From: UBA4744 sp963723165
Lineage (GTDB): Bacteria > Actinomycetota > Acidimicrobiia > Spongiisociales > UBA4744
Assembly (NCBI GenBank): GCA_963723165.1
Contig: CAVRPP010000005.1
Coordinates: 338,539-402,538, forward strand
Length of the DNA stretch: 64,000 nt
Direction of reading: 5' to 3'
Under the pieces are notes generated by a model that was given only the letters and a program-made list of their open reading frames with translations, did no database searches and was not told the origin of the DNA. Below, piece by piece: positions 8,394 to 15,972 of this stretch. A program made the translations under genes and the position numbers. Position 1 is the stretch's first letter. Each line of letters starts with the position of its first letter.

Positions 8394-9611
8394 ATGAAGC
8401 GTGCCGAGATCGAACCGGGTCTGCTGGGTCTGTTCCGCTGGTTCGTGGCGATCCGCCTGGGACTGTTGCTGTTCCTGCGGCTGGCCGGCCAGGAGCGGGG
8501 CGAGGGAGATCTGCTGTTCGTCCCGGAGCCGGGGATCTTCATCCTCTGGTTGCTGCTGGTCTACCTCTTGATTCCCGCTCTGCAGGAGCGGCTCGGCCGC
8601 TGGTACCTGCCGTTGGCTCTGTGGGTGGCCGCGATCGGACCGATCGTCGAGAACGGCATCACCGTGCAAGCCCGGCTCACCGAGGGTGCCACCGCCAACC
8701 AGGCGATCGCCGACTACTGGCTGCTGTTCTTCTACTTGTTCGTCCCGTTGATTCTGGTTGCCTGGCAATACCGTTTCCGCTGGGTACTGCTCTTCGCCAT
8801 CGGCACGTTCTTCCTGGATGCGGCGTTGACAATGAGCCAGCTCGAATCCATCGGCGCCGACCTGACACTGCTGGGAGCCCTCATGCTGGGCCGGGCTGCC
8901 CTGCTCGCCTTCACCGGTCTCATCATCGTCAAGCTGGTCGGCGCTCTCCGCGTTCAACGCCGGGCGCTGGCCGAGAGCGCCATCACCCGGGAACGCCTGG
9001 CCATGAGCGAGGAGCGGCGCCGTCTGGCCCGCGAACTGCACGACACGCTGGCCCACACCCTCAGCGCAGTGGCGGTGCAGCTGGAAGGCGTCGACAGCCT
9101 CTGGGACGAGGACCCCACCAGGGCTCGCAGCATGCTCAACCGGTCCCTCGAGTCGGCCCGCACCGGTCTAACCGAGGCCCGGCGATCGATCGACGCTCTC
9201 CGCTCCTCCCCCATCGAGGAGCAAGGCTTGGCGGCGGCGCTGGCAGACCTGTGCCTTTCGGTATCCGAGACCTCCCCGGTGACCGCCACCCTCGAAATCG
9301 ACGGTGTCGATGGGCTGGCTCCCGACGTCGAACATACCGCCTATCGCATCGCCCGGGAGGCGCTGACCAACGTCGTCCGCCACGCCGGGGCCACCAACGC
9401 CATCGTCCGGCTCAGGCAAAACGGCGATCGAGTCCTGCTGAGTGTTGAGGACGACGGCACCGGCTTCGATCCCGACGGGGAGATCGACGGGGACCGCCAC
9501 GGCGTTCGAGGCATGGTCGAGCGGGCCGAGCTGATCGGCGGCCGTCTCGACATCCGCCGGCCCGAAGCAGGCGGCACCGTCGTAGAACTCTCCGTGGAGA
9601 AGACGACATGA
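8394..9611 (+). CDS. NarL-type sensor histidine kinase
   Basis: This 405-residue protein has an N-terminal membrane region of about five helices (residues 10-175), a short coiled linker, the HisKA_3 dimerisation domain with the phospho-acceptor His in RRRLARELHDTLAHTLSAVA, and a HATPase domain with an N-box (REALTNVVRHAGA) and G-box (VEDDGTGFDPDG). It probably autophosphorylates in response to a membrane or envelope signal. It overlaps the response-regulator gene by four bases (ATGA), so the pair is translationally coupled. I prefer the ATG at 8394 over the GTG at 8361 because the protein then starts directly before the first helix; this choice is uncertain. Confidence 0.9.
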   Translation: MKRAEIEPGLLGLFRWFVAIRLGLLLFLRLAGQERGEGDLLFVPEPGIFILWLLLVYLLIPALQERLGRWYLPLALWVAAIGPIVENGITVQARLTEGATANQAIADYWLLFFYLFVPLILVAWQYRFRWVLLFAIGTFFLDAALTMSQLESIGADLTLLGALMLGRAALLAFTGLIIVKLVGALRVQRRALAESAITRERLAMSEERRRLARELHDTLAHTLSAVAVQLEGVDSLWDEDPTRARSMLNRSLESARTGLTEARRSIDALRSSPIEEQGLAAALADLCLSVSETSPVTATLEIDGVDGLAPDVEHTAYRIAREALTNVVRHAGATNAIVRLRQNGDRVLLSVEDDGTGFDPDGEIDGDRHGVRGMVERAELIGGRLDIRRPEAGGTVVELSVEKTT

Positions 9612-10255
9612 ATATCCGGGTACTGATCTGTGACGACCAGGACCTGGTGCGGGATGGTCTCCAGGCCATCCTCTCCGTCGCCCCGGGCATCGAGGTGGTC
9701 GGTGAGGCGTCCAACGGGGATCAGGCCCTGGAGATGGTGGAGGCCCACTCCCCCGATGTGGTGTTGATGGACCTCAAGATGCCGGGCACCAACGGGATCA
9801 CCGCTACCCGCACCATCACCAACCGGTTTGCCGGCATCAAAGTGCTGATCCTGACCACCTACGACGCTCCGGAGTGGGTGGACGATGCGATCAAAGCCGG
9901 AGCGGCCGGGTACCTGCTGAAGGACGCTCCCCGCCATCGGCTCATCGAAGCGATCAAAGGCACGGCCGGGGGACGCACCCACGTCGATCCCGGGGTGGCC
10001 GGCCAGCTGTTCGACCGGGTCTCCACCTCGCCCCGCCCGCAGCCCGACTCCAGCCTCACCGCTGGATTGACCGAACGGGAACTGGACGTGCTCAGATCCC
10101 TGGGGCGCGGTCTCACCAACGCCGAGATCGCCGCCCGGCTGTTCCTCTCGGAAGGGACGGTCCGCAACTACGTGAGTGCCGTGCTGGCCAAACTCGAAGT
10201 GGCCGACCGCACCCAGGCAGCCGTGCTTGCGATCCGCCACGGCATTGTCGATTAG
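9608..10255 (+). CDS. NarL/FixJ-family response regulator
   Basis: This 215-residue protein has a receiver domain (acidic pocket CDDQDLVRDG, phospho-acceptor Asp in VVLMDLKMPG, Thr/Lys switch residues in LTTYD and LLKDAP) and a C-terminal LuxR-type helix-turn-helix (LTERELDVLRSLGRGLTNAE, then AARLFLSEGTVRNYVSAVLA). It is the partner of the kinase just upstream and is predicted to bind DNA after phosphorylation. Targets cannot be read from the sequence; the next gene downstream, a small membrane protein, is one candidate. Confidence 0.92.
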   Translation: MNIRVLICDDQDLVRDGLQAILSVAPGIEVVGEASNGDQALEMVEAHSPDVVLMDLKMPGTNGITATRTITNRFAGIKVLILTTYDAPEWVDDAIKAGAAGYLLKDAPRHRLIEAIKGTAGGRTHVDPGVAGQLFDRVSTSPRPQPDSSLTAGLTERELDVLRSLGRGLTNAEIAARLFLSEGTVRNYVSAVLAKLEVADRTQAAVLAIRHGIVD

Positions 10256-10344
10256 GCACACGCAGGCGGCGACGGTCAATGAAGAATTTCACGGCCGGGC
10301 TTGATGCGAGCAGAATCGGAAGTTACCTACCACGAGGTTTCACC

Positions 10345-10725
10345 ATGTCATCGGTCAGAACCGCTCTCGCCGTCAACGGCGTCGTGTTCCTCGTCCGCGC
10401 CGCGATGAATCTGCTTCGGCCGACATCGTTCTACGCAGATGAGGAGGCCACCGGCCCTCACAAGGATGCCGTGCGAGTGATCGGCATCAGCTACGCAACA
10501 TTGGGTCTGATCCAGCTCGGCACGACACGCGCCGACCTCCTAGCCGTCCGGTCGACCGCGGCGGCATCGGGGTTGTTCGCTGCCGGCGTCGCCGTCCAGG
10601 CAGCGACACAGGGGCCGGGTCCCGATTCTTATCACCGGCTGCGATACGGCTCGGCCGTCGAAAACGCTGCCGTTGCGCTGCTGTACGGAACGTTGCTGAT
10701 GCGAGATCGAAGGCGTACCGGCTGA
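10345..10725 (+). CDS. small membrane protein of unknown function
   Basis: This 126-residue protein has three or four moderately hydrophobic segments (VRTALAVNGVVFLVRAAMNL, DAVRVIGISYATLGLIQLG, TAAASGLFAAGVAVQAAT, ENAAVALLYGTLLM). It resembles small uncharacterised actinobacterial membrane proteins with a conserved N-terminal FLVRAAMNLLRPTSF-like segment, but I cannot name the family. The ATG at 10345 has a GAGG site; an upstream in-frame ATG at 10280 is possible. It follows the response regulator by 89 bp and may be co-transcribed with it. Confidence 0.6.
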   Translation: MSSVRTALAVNGVVFLVRAAMNLLRPTSFYADEEATGPHKDAVRVIGISYATLGLIQLGTTRADLLAVRSTAAASGLFAAGVAVQAATQGPGPDSYHRLRYGSAVENAAVALLYGTLLMRDRRRTG

Positions 10726-10801
10726 AAGAATCGCCGGGCGGCGGTCGCCGGGACCGGCGTCACTGGTATTTAGGATGACTCACCCGCGACCCGATAGGGC
10801 G

Positions 10802-10840
10802 CGAACCGATCTCCCGCAGCGTTTCGATCAGCGGAATCGC
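10802..10840 (-). pseudogene. 39-bp fragment duplicated from an aldo/keto reductase gene
   Basis: This stretch repeats, with four mismatches, the segment at 12058-12097 inside the aldo/keto reductase gene, in the same orientation; the encoded residues IPLIETLREIGS match TPLIETLREIGS of that protein. The flanks do not match. It looks like a tiny relic of a duplication or recombination, not a gene. Confidence 0.55.
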
Positions 10841-10919
10841 CCCACCCAGCAGGACGCGTCGACTTGACATTGCAGGGTTCGTCCTCGTTGAACCAATCAC
10901 TTGCTTCGACGACGCGGAA

Positions 10920-11606
10920 TCAGGGCAATTGCCCGCCCGGGCCATGATCGGCGAGCTCGGGCTCCGATTCCTGCTTCTTCAAACCCCGGCGGCTTGCGTT
11001 CCAGGTGATACCGGCCGCAAGGGCGGCTACCAGCGCCGAAGCGAACAGCGCCAGGACCGTCCACCATCCATCTGCCGGCAAGACCTCGATCAGGTAGCGC
11101 ATTCCGGCCGTGGCCAGGAGAATCACGCCGAGGGCGACTAATACTGCAGCACCTTCGACTGATCGATCCGGCGGCTCGAACTCCTGCTCGAGTTTCCTGA
11201 ACCGCGGAGCTATTCGTTGCTTCACGACCAGGCCGACGAACGGAGCGAGCACCTGGTGAAGCTGGTCGATGTCGACTTCGGCGGCGATGTCGATGCGGGT
11301 GCCTCCCTCGACCGACTCCAAGGTGATGCGGGTTCGCTCGATCACACCATTCTCGAAACGATTGGTGTACGAGACCTCCGTCGGTGGATCCAGGATTTCT
11401 ATCTCGGATTGGTGCTTCACCTTCTCGCCCAGCATCCTCGACTCTTCCCGGAACCGGGCGCCCACCCCGTCCGGGCTCTCCGGATCCTTGACCGTCTTCT
11501 TGGTTCGGCCCCAGCGAGGGCTGTTCTCGAGGTTGCTGATGAACGCGAAGACATCCTCAATTGAGCGTTCGACGATCGGCCCTTCGAGTTCGACCGACGT
11601 TCTCAT
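10920..11606 (-). CDS. SRPBCC domain protein with C-terminal membrane anchor
   Basis: This 228-residue protein has an N-terminal SRPBCC (polyketide cyclase-like) domain (VELEGPIVERSIEDVFAFIS, NLENSPRWGR, PPTEVSYTNRFENGVIER, GTRIDIAAEVD) of about 140 residues, followed by two transmembrane helices (AAVLVALGVILLATAGM and WWTVLALFASALVAALAAGI) and a basic tail. SRPBCC domains bind lipophilic ligands; membrane anchoring suggests action on a lipid or quinone, which is inference. I chose the ATG at 11606, with GGAAGG upstream, as it directly begins the domain. Confidence 0.78.
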   Translation of the reverse strand: MRTSVELEGPIVERSIEDVFAFISNLENSPRWGRTKKTVKDPESPDGVGARFREESRMLGEKVKHQSEIEILDPPTEVSYTNRFENGVIERTRITLESVEGGTRIDIAAEVDIDQLHQVLAPFVGLVVKQRIAPRFRKLEQEFEPPDRSVEGAAVLVALGVILLATAGMRYLIEVLPADGWWTVLALFASALVAALAAGITWNASRRGLKKQESEPELADHGPGGQLP

Positions 11607-11835
11607 CTCATGCCTTCCCGGTCGACCGCCACATGGTTTGGCGCCACGGACCAAACGTCAGCCTACGCCGATCGGGACGAGTCCCGGGACACCAAGGGAG
11701 TTGGAGATATCGGATATCCAGAGACCTGGCGCCGGGAACTGGGACCGGCCAAGGCGCTACTCCGACATTCGCGCCAAACCTGTTGCGAAGCGAACGAACA
11801 CCACCGTCACCCGGTAGTTGCGCTGGCTTGTGTCG

Positions 11836-12792
11836 TCAGCGACGCATCGCCTCAACTGCGCCGAGGATTCCCCCCTTGAGTTGCAGACTCCCGGCGACGG
11901 TATTGAGCCGGATGATCTCTTCCTCGGTGAGGGCAAGATCGGCGGCTTCGGCATTCTGGGTGACGTGATCGGCGGTGCTGGCCCCGGGTATCGCCACCGT
12001 GTTCGGGTGCGACAGCACCCAGGCCAGTGACACCTGGGCCGGGGTGGCACCGTGATTCGAACCGATCTCGCGAAGCGTTTCGATCAGCGGGGTCGCCCGG
12101 GCGAGGTTGGCCGGGGAGGCAAGCGGGTTGAGCGGATTCCTGCGCCGGAACCCTTCGATCGGGTTGGCGGCGTCGTACTTGCCGGAAAGGAGCCCCTGGG
12201 CAAGCGGGCTGTAGGCGATCACGATCCGGTCGTTTGCGGCCGCGAAGGGTATGAGGTTCCGCAGTGGCTTCCGCCGAACGAGATTGAACAGCACCTGGTT
12301 GGAGAGAATCGGTGACCCCAGGACCTGTTCGGCATGGTTCCACTGGCGCAGCGAGTAGTTGCTGATCCCGACGTGGCGGGTGATCCCGGCGGCCTGCACC
12401 CGGCGGATGCCGTCCATCCCGAGGCGGACTGGGAACGCCGGGTTGGGCCAGTGCATCTGGTACAGGTCGATCTGCTCGATTCCCAGACGCTCTCTGCTTG
12501 CCCGGGCGCTTCGCTCAACCCGACCCGGGAGCGGAACGACGGGCAGGAACTTGGTGGCGATGAAGGCACTGTGCCCGGCGAGCGCCCGTCCCAGGATCTC
12601 TTCCGAGCGCCCGGACGCATACGCCTCGGCGGTATCGAAGAAGTTGATGCCCAGCTCGAGCGCCCGATCGACAATGGCGTGCGCCTCACGAGCCGCGTAG
12701 TCCTCGCCGTAACCCCACTCCCGGGAGCCGAACTGCCAGGTACCCAGCCCGATCTTCGAAATCGTTTCCCCACCAGCTTCGAGATATTGCAT
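11836..12792 (-). CDS. aldo/keto reductase
   Basis: This 318-residue protein is a typical NADPH-dependent aldo/keto reductase. The catalytic tetrad is visible: Asp and Tyr in NFFDTAEAYASGRSEE, Lys in FIATKF and His in LYQMHWPNP. It has the NADP-binding C-terminal part PAQVSLAWVLSHPNTVAIPG. It reduces an unknown carbonyl. The ATG at 12792 (MQYLEAGGETISKIGLG) fits the family start; the open frame upstream encodes nothing similar. A 39-bp piece of this gene is duplicated about 1.2 kb away at 10802. Confidence 0.88.
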   Translation of the reverse strand: MQYLEAGGETISKIGLGTWQFGSREWGYGEDYAAREAHAIVDRALELGINFFDTAEAYASGRSEEILGRALAGHSAFIATKFLPVVPLPGRVERSARASRERLGIEQIDLYQMHWPNPAFPVRLGMDGIRRVQAAGITRHVGISNYSLRQWNHAEQVLGSPILSNQVLFNLVRRKPLRNLIPFAAANDRIVIAYSPLAQGLLSGKYDAANPIEGFRRRNPLNPLASPANLARATPLIETLREIGSNHGATPAQVSLAWVLSHPNTVAIPGASTADHVTQNAEAADLALTEEEIIRLNTVAGSLQLKGGILGAVEAMRR

Positions 12793-12886
12793 TGGGCCAT
12801 TGTCGTGCAATCGGGCAACTACGTGGCCGGGCGCCGGGCTGCCGGACTGCTCGATCGCCGGTCGGGATGGGTAACGACCCGTCTGC

Positions 12887-13230
12887 TCAGGAAGGGATGT
12901 CGAGAATGAGCCCGACGACGTCCCGAATCTGGGCAAGATCGGCCACACCTATATTGCCCCGCACGCGGTCAACCCGACCCGTCGAAATAGCCCGAATGTG
13001 CTGGCACTGGGCGGCCGAGGTTTGATCGACTCCGTTGCGTTCGTCGGGTTCGATGCGAACCTCGGACCCGAATCGGCGGAGGGTGGTAGTCAGCGGCACA
13101 ACCTGCACGACGCTGGGGTTCGCATCGAGAACACGCTCGCGGTCACCACCACGGCAGGATGACGGAACCCGACTTCCCGCTGGACCGGGACCCCGAGATC
13201 CAACTCGACGACGTCACCCGAGGTCAGCAT
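12887..13230 (-). CDS. MazF/PemK-like toxin, one-base frameshift
   Basis: Read from ATG 13230 the first frame gives MLTSGDVVELDLGVPVQREV then GFRHPAVVVTA, the N-terminus of a MazF/PemK endoribonuclease. After about 13138 the match continues in another frame (RVLDANPSVVQVVPLTTTLR, then FGSEVRI) to a stop at 12887. Restoring one missing base gives 114 residues, the normal family length. The family cleaves mRNA and is neutralised by the antitoxin encoded just upstream, whose stop overlaps this start by 17 bp. Either the toxin is inactivated or the contig has an indel error. Confidence 0.7.
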
Positions 13231-13408
13231 CGAGCCAACCGAACTCGTCGTCGGTGAGCGGAACCTTCAACTCTGCACCTATCCGGTCCTGGCGGAGGCG
13301 CCGCACGGCCAGGGCAACCGTCTCACCCACGGTCGAGCCGAGCTCCGAGGCAAGTGCCTTCAGTTCCTCGTGCGTCGCTCTGTCGATTCGAACACTGGTA
13401 CTCTGCAT
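13214..13408 (-). CDS. ribbon-helix-helix antitoxin, MazE-like
   Basis: This 64-residue protein starts MQSTSVRIDRATHEELKALA and continues SELGSTVGETVALAVRRLRQ, a ribbon-helix-helix DNA-binding motif with a C-terminal acidic segment (VPLTDDEFGWLDADLG) likely to wrap the toxin. It precedes and overlaps the MazF-like toxin gene, the standard order for a type II toxin-antitoxin operon that represses its own promoter. The ATG at 13408 is chosen as the start of the domain; upstream in-frame starts add an unrelated N-terminus. Confidence 0.75.
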   Translation of the reverse strand: MQSTSVRIDRATHEELKALASELGSTVGETVALAVRRLRQDRIGAELKVPLTDDEFGWLDADLG

Positions 13409-13852
13409 GCAGAACAGCATATCAGATCGCATATGTTTATAAAGATAACGATAGTTACCATCCGTCACGGTCCGGAACGTGTGCTGTTCAAGCGTGCCGT
13501 CGAGCTCTAGTAGACCAGGAACCGCGGTAGGGGCCCGGGGGCATTCAGGAACGCATCTGTTGGGTGGGTGGCCGACTGTCCATCCTGAACCGCCGGCTCC
13601 TCAGCTCAGCCACCCTGGGCCAACCCCCAGCCCACGCTTCACCACGAATCCCCGACCCTTGTCGGGAAACCAAACGCCACCCTGACATCCAAACAGGCAT
13701 CGATATGTGCGGGTGGGTGGGCTACTTCCACGACTCAGGGACGGCTCGCGGTTTGTTTGAACAGCGGAAAGAGACAATGGACTCTGGTCAGTTGAACGGG
13801 GCAATGCCATCGTGGATACAGAGAAGACGCGCAGCAAGCGAAGGGCCTAGCC
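13409..13852. other. 444-bp gene-free stretch with one small hairpin
   Basis: I see no credible gene here. A perfect 6-bp hairpin (CCCGAC, loop CCTT, GTCGGG) lies at 13651-13666. The region separates the toxin-antitoxin promoter from the DUF333 lipoprotein and probably holds promoters for both directions. Confidence 0.4.
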
Positions 13853-14248
13853 ATGACGGTCAAAAGGTGCTGTTGGTGGGTTCTGGTTGTGGCGGTGGTG
13901 GTCTTATCGGCCTGTGGGGATGGGGATGACAACGGTCCGGCAGGTGTGCCCAATCCGGCAGCCGTGTTTTGTGAAGAGCAGGGCGGCACAGTTGAGATCG
14001 TGACCGACGCCCAAGGGAACCAGTCCGGTATTTGCGGGCTGCCCGACGGCACTCAGATCGAGGAGTGGGAGTACTACCGCCGGTTCCACGGCGAAGGCAG
14101 CGGCGCCGGCCTCGCCAACCCGGCGGCAGTGTTCTGCGAAGAAAAGGGTGGCATCGTCTCGGGAGTCGAGCCGATGTGTGAGCTGCCCGACGGCACCATG
14201 GTTGATGCCTGGGAGTACTTCAGGGCACAGAACCAACCCGGCTCCTAG
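13853..14248 (+). CDS. lipoprotein with two DUF333 domains
   Basis: This 131-residue protein has a signal peptide with lipobox VLSAC and two copies of the DUF333 (PF03891) module: NPAAVFCEEQGGTVEIVTDA...CGLPDG...EEWEYYR and NPAAVFCEEKGGIVSG...CELPDG...DAWEYFR. Each repeat keeps two Cys that could form a disulfide. DUF333 proteins are small, often heat- or acid-stable periplasmic or surface proteins of unknown role. The two repeats are separated by a short Gly-rich linker. It is monocistronic as far as can be seen. Confidence 0.8.
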   Translation: MTVKRCCWWVLVVAVVVLSACGDGDDNGPAGVPNPAAVFCEEQGGTVEIVTDAQGNQSGICGLPDGTQIEEWEYYRRFHGEGSGAGLANPAAVFCEEKGGIVSGVEPMCELPDGTMVDAWEYFRAQNQPGS

Positions 14249-14452
14249 ACCCGCCTCAACCTGGCAACCGCCTGGGTCACGGCGCTCAAGAAGTGCCATT
14301 CCAGGGCACATGATTGTCGCGGCGCCATGTGGCGCATCGTGGTTGATCGGTGCGGATCAGGTGCGGGTCCACAGTGGCAATGAATGCCGACGCCTGCGAC
14401 CCTCTCTGGGTGCGCCGCTGGATTGTTCGTGGGGCAGTGATACGTCTGTGAC

Positions 14453-14510
14453 TGGAGCTCGGGGGCCAGAGTCTTTAGCCTCTAGAGAGAGGGCCCGGGC
14501 TCCAGGAGGA
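14453..14510 (+). promoter_or_regulatory. leader hairpin overlapping a ribosome-binding site
   Basis: TGGAGC (14453-14458) pairs with GCTCCA (14499-14504), and the G/C-rich stretches inside extend the stem to about 13 bp with one bulge. The last stem base overlaps the AGGAGGA ribosome site (14504-14510) of the GerMN lipoprotein. The fold could therefore limit access to the ribosome site, or serve as a stabilising 5' hairpin. Confidence 0.4.
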
Positions 14511-14517
14511 TCAAGAA

Positions 14518-15562
14518 ATGAAGAAGTCATACGCATTTCACATCCTTTGTGCCTTGTCCCTGGCGGCCGCCGCCTGCGGTGGCACCGCCGACCCGACCAC
14601 CACCACCGACCAGTCCGGAACGGTCACATCGACGACCACGACCGCACCCGAGACCATGACGACCACGACGACCTCGGTACCTTTGACGACGACGACCCAA
14701 ACGGCGGAAGTGGAGACGCTCACCGTCTATTTCTCGTCCGGCGATGGGTCCGATTGTTCCGAAGTCAAGGGATACGAGCGGACCTATCAAGCGGGTCTGG
14801 ACCCGATCATCATCGGGCTTGACGAACTCGTGAGTGGGCCCACCGACGACGAGATCACCGACGGAGCGAGTTCTTTCTTCTCCGCTACCACCGCCGACAT
14901 AGTTCGGTCGGTGACCCTCGACGGCGATGGGGTGCTGTCGGTCGATTTCGATGACATCCGGCTCAGCCTCAACAACGCGTCGACCAGCTGTGGAAGCGCG
15001 TCACTTCTCAGCCAGCTGACCTCTACGGCGTTCCAGTTCGGGGAAGTCGAGCGGGTCAGGTTCTCGATCAATGGGAACTGTTCCGTGTTCTTCAACTGGC
15101 TCCAGCGCGAGTGCATGGAGTTCACGCGTGAAGGTGCAACGACCGCCGGCCGCACCGAAGATTTCGCCTCCCGTTCGGGCTGTACGCCCGGCACCACCGA
15201 GCTGCCCGACGGCGAATGGTTCGGCTACATGGACGACGCGACGACAACCGACGTTACCTTCGACCTCGCCTGCTGGTTCAGCGGCACGGCCGCCGAACAG
15301 GCCGCTACCGAAGACGGCCAGGAGTCACCACCACCCAACGACTACTACATTCGCAACGTCAATCCGACCCTTCGCACCGTGCCGGTGGCTGCCGGCGCCG
15401 AAGTCAACTGGTTGCCGACAACCGGTGACCCGGCAACGGCAACGACCGTCGACTACACGACCTGGCTTGCAGAACGCGGAGACTCGCGACTTCCAACCCG
15501 GTGTGTGGCTCACCGTCGCCGACGGGATGGTCACATTCGTCGAGGAGCAATACGTGCCGTAA
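14518..15562 (+). CDS. GerMN-domain lipoprotein, one-base frameshift near the C-terminus
   Basis: The protein has a lipobox signal (LAAAAC), a Thr-rich linker, then a GerMN domain: VETLTVYFSSGDGSDCSEVK, LDELVSGPTDDE, VTLDGDGVLSVDFDD, STSCGSASLLSQLTSTAFQF and VRFSINGNC. GerMN domains occur in GerM and in lipoprotein LpqB and are thought to bind envelope polymers or partners. A unique C-terminal part follows. At about 15478 the frame changes; the other frame continues ETRDFQPGVWLTVADGMVTF to a stop at 15562. Removing one base gives 347 residues. The unshifted frame runs to 15651 with an Arg-rich nonsense tail. The GerMN domain is a paralogue of the one at 24827-25897. Confidence 0.7.
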
Positions 15563-15972
15563 CCCGGCAACCGCAGTTGCTCACCGGGGTTCTGAGGCCG
15601 CTTTGCCTTCTGGTCGCAGCCAACAGACCTTTCCCAAGCTCCCAGGCGTAGGCGAGCGCCTCCGCGGTGGCTCGAGACCGCCTCCAAAAAGAGGCTCCGA
15701 CCTTGGGGTCCCCTTGAATGCGGGCACGTGATGTTGGGTCACAACCCTTCCGGGGCGGGTCGGGATGACACGGCGTCCGGTATGCCCCCAGACCCGGACG
15801 AGCTGCCGACCTCAGAGTCCGGAGGTTCGACGATGGGCACTCTTCTGTCGCATCTCACCGGCAGCGTTCACAAGGCGTACCATGACCAACAGAACAAACC
15901 AGTAGCTAGGTGGGAGTCGGTAGTACGAGCGCCCGGCAAACAGGGCGCTTCCGATTACCGGGACGAGCTGGC
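15563..15972. other. 410-bp intergenic region before the CotH operon
   Basis: No gene is supported here. Just after the lipoprotein stop a region rich in G/C inverted repeats occurs (including GCCTC, loop CAAAAA, GAGGC near 15680), which may end transcription. The distal part holds the promoter and structured leader of the CotH operon. Confidence 0.4.
15918..15960 (+). promoter_or_regulatory. nested-stem leader upstream of the CotH operon
   Basis: An inner perfect 7-bp stem (AGCGCCC 15928-15934 with GGGCGCT 15943-15949, loop GGCAAACA) sits inside an outer stem (CGGTAGT 15918-15924 with ATTACCG 15954-15960, one mismatch). It ends 12 bases before the chosen ATG of the CotH gene. The loop GGCAAAC and the following GGGACG recall parts of the GEMM-I c-di-GMP riboswitch core, but spacing and the remaining conserved segments do not fit, so no class is assigned. 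Confidence 0.4.
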
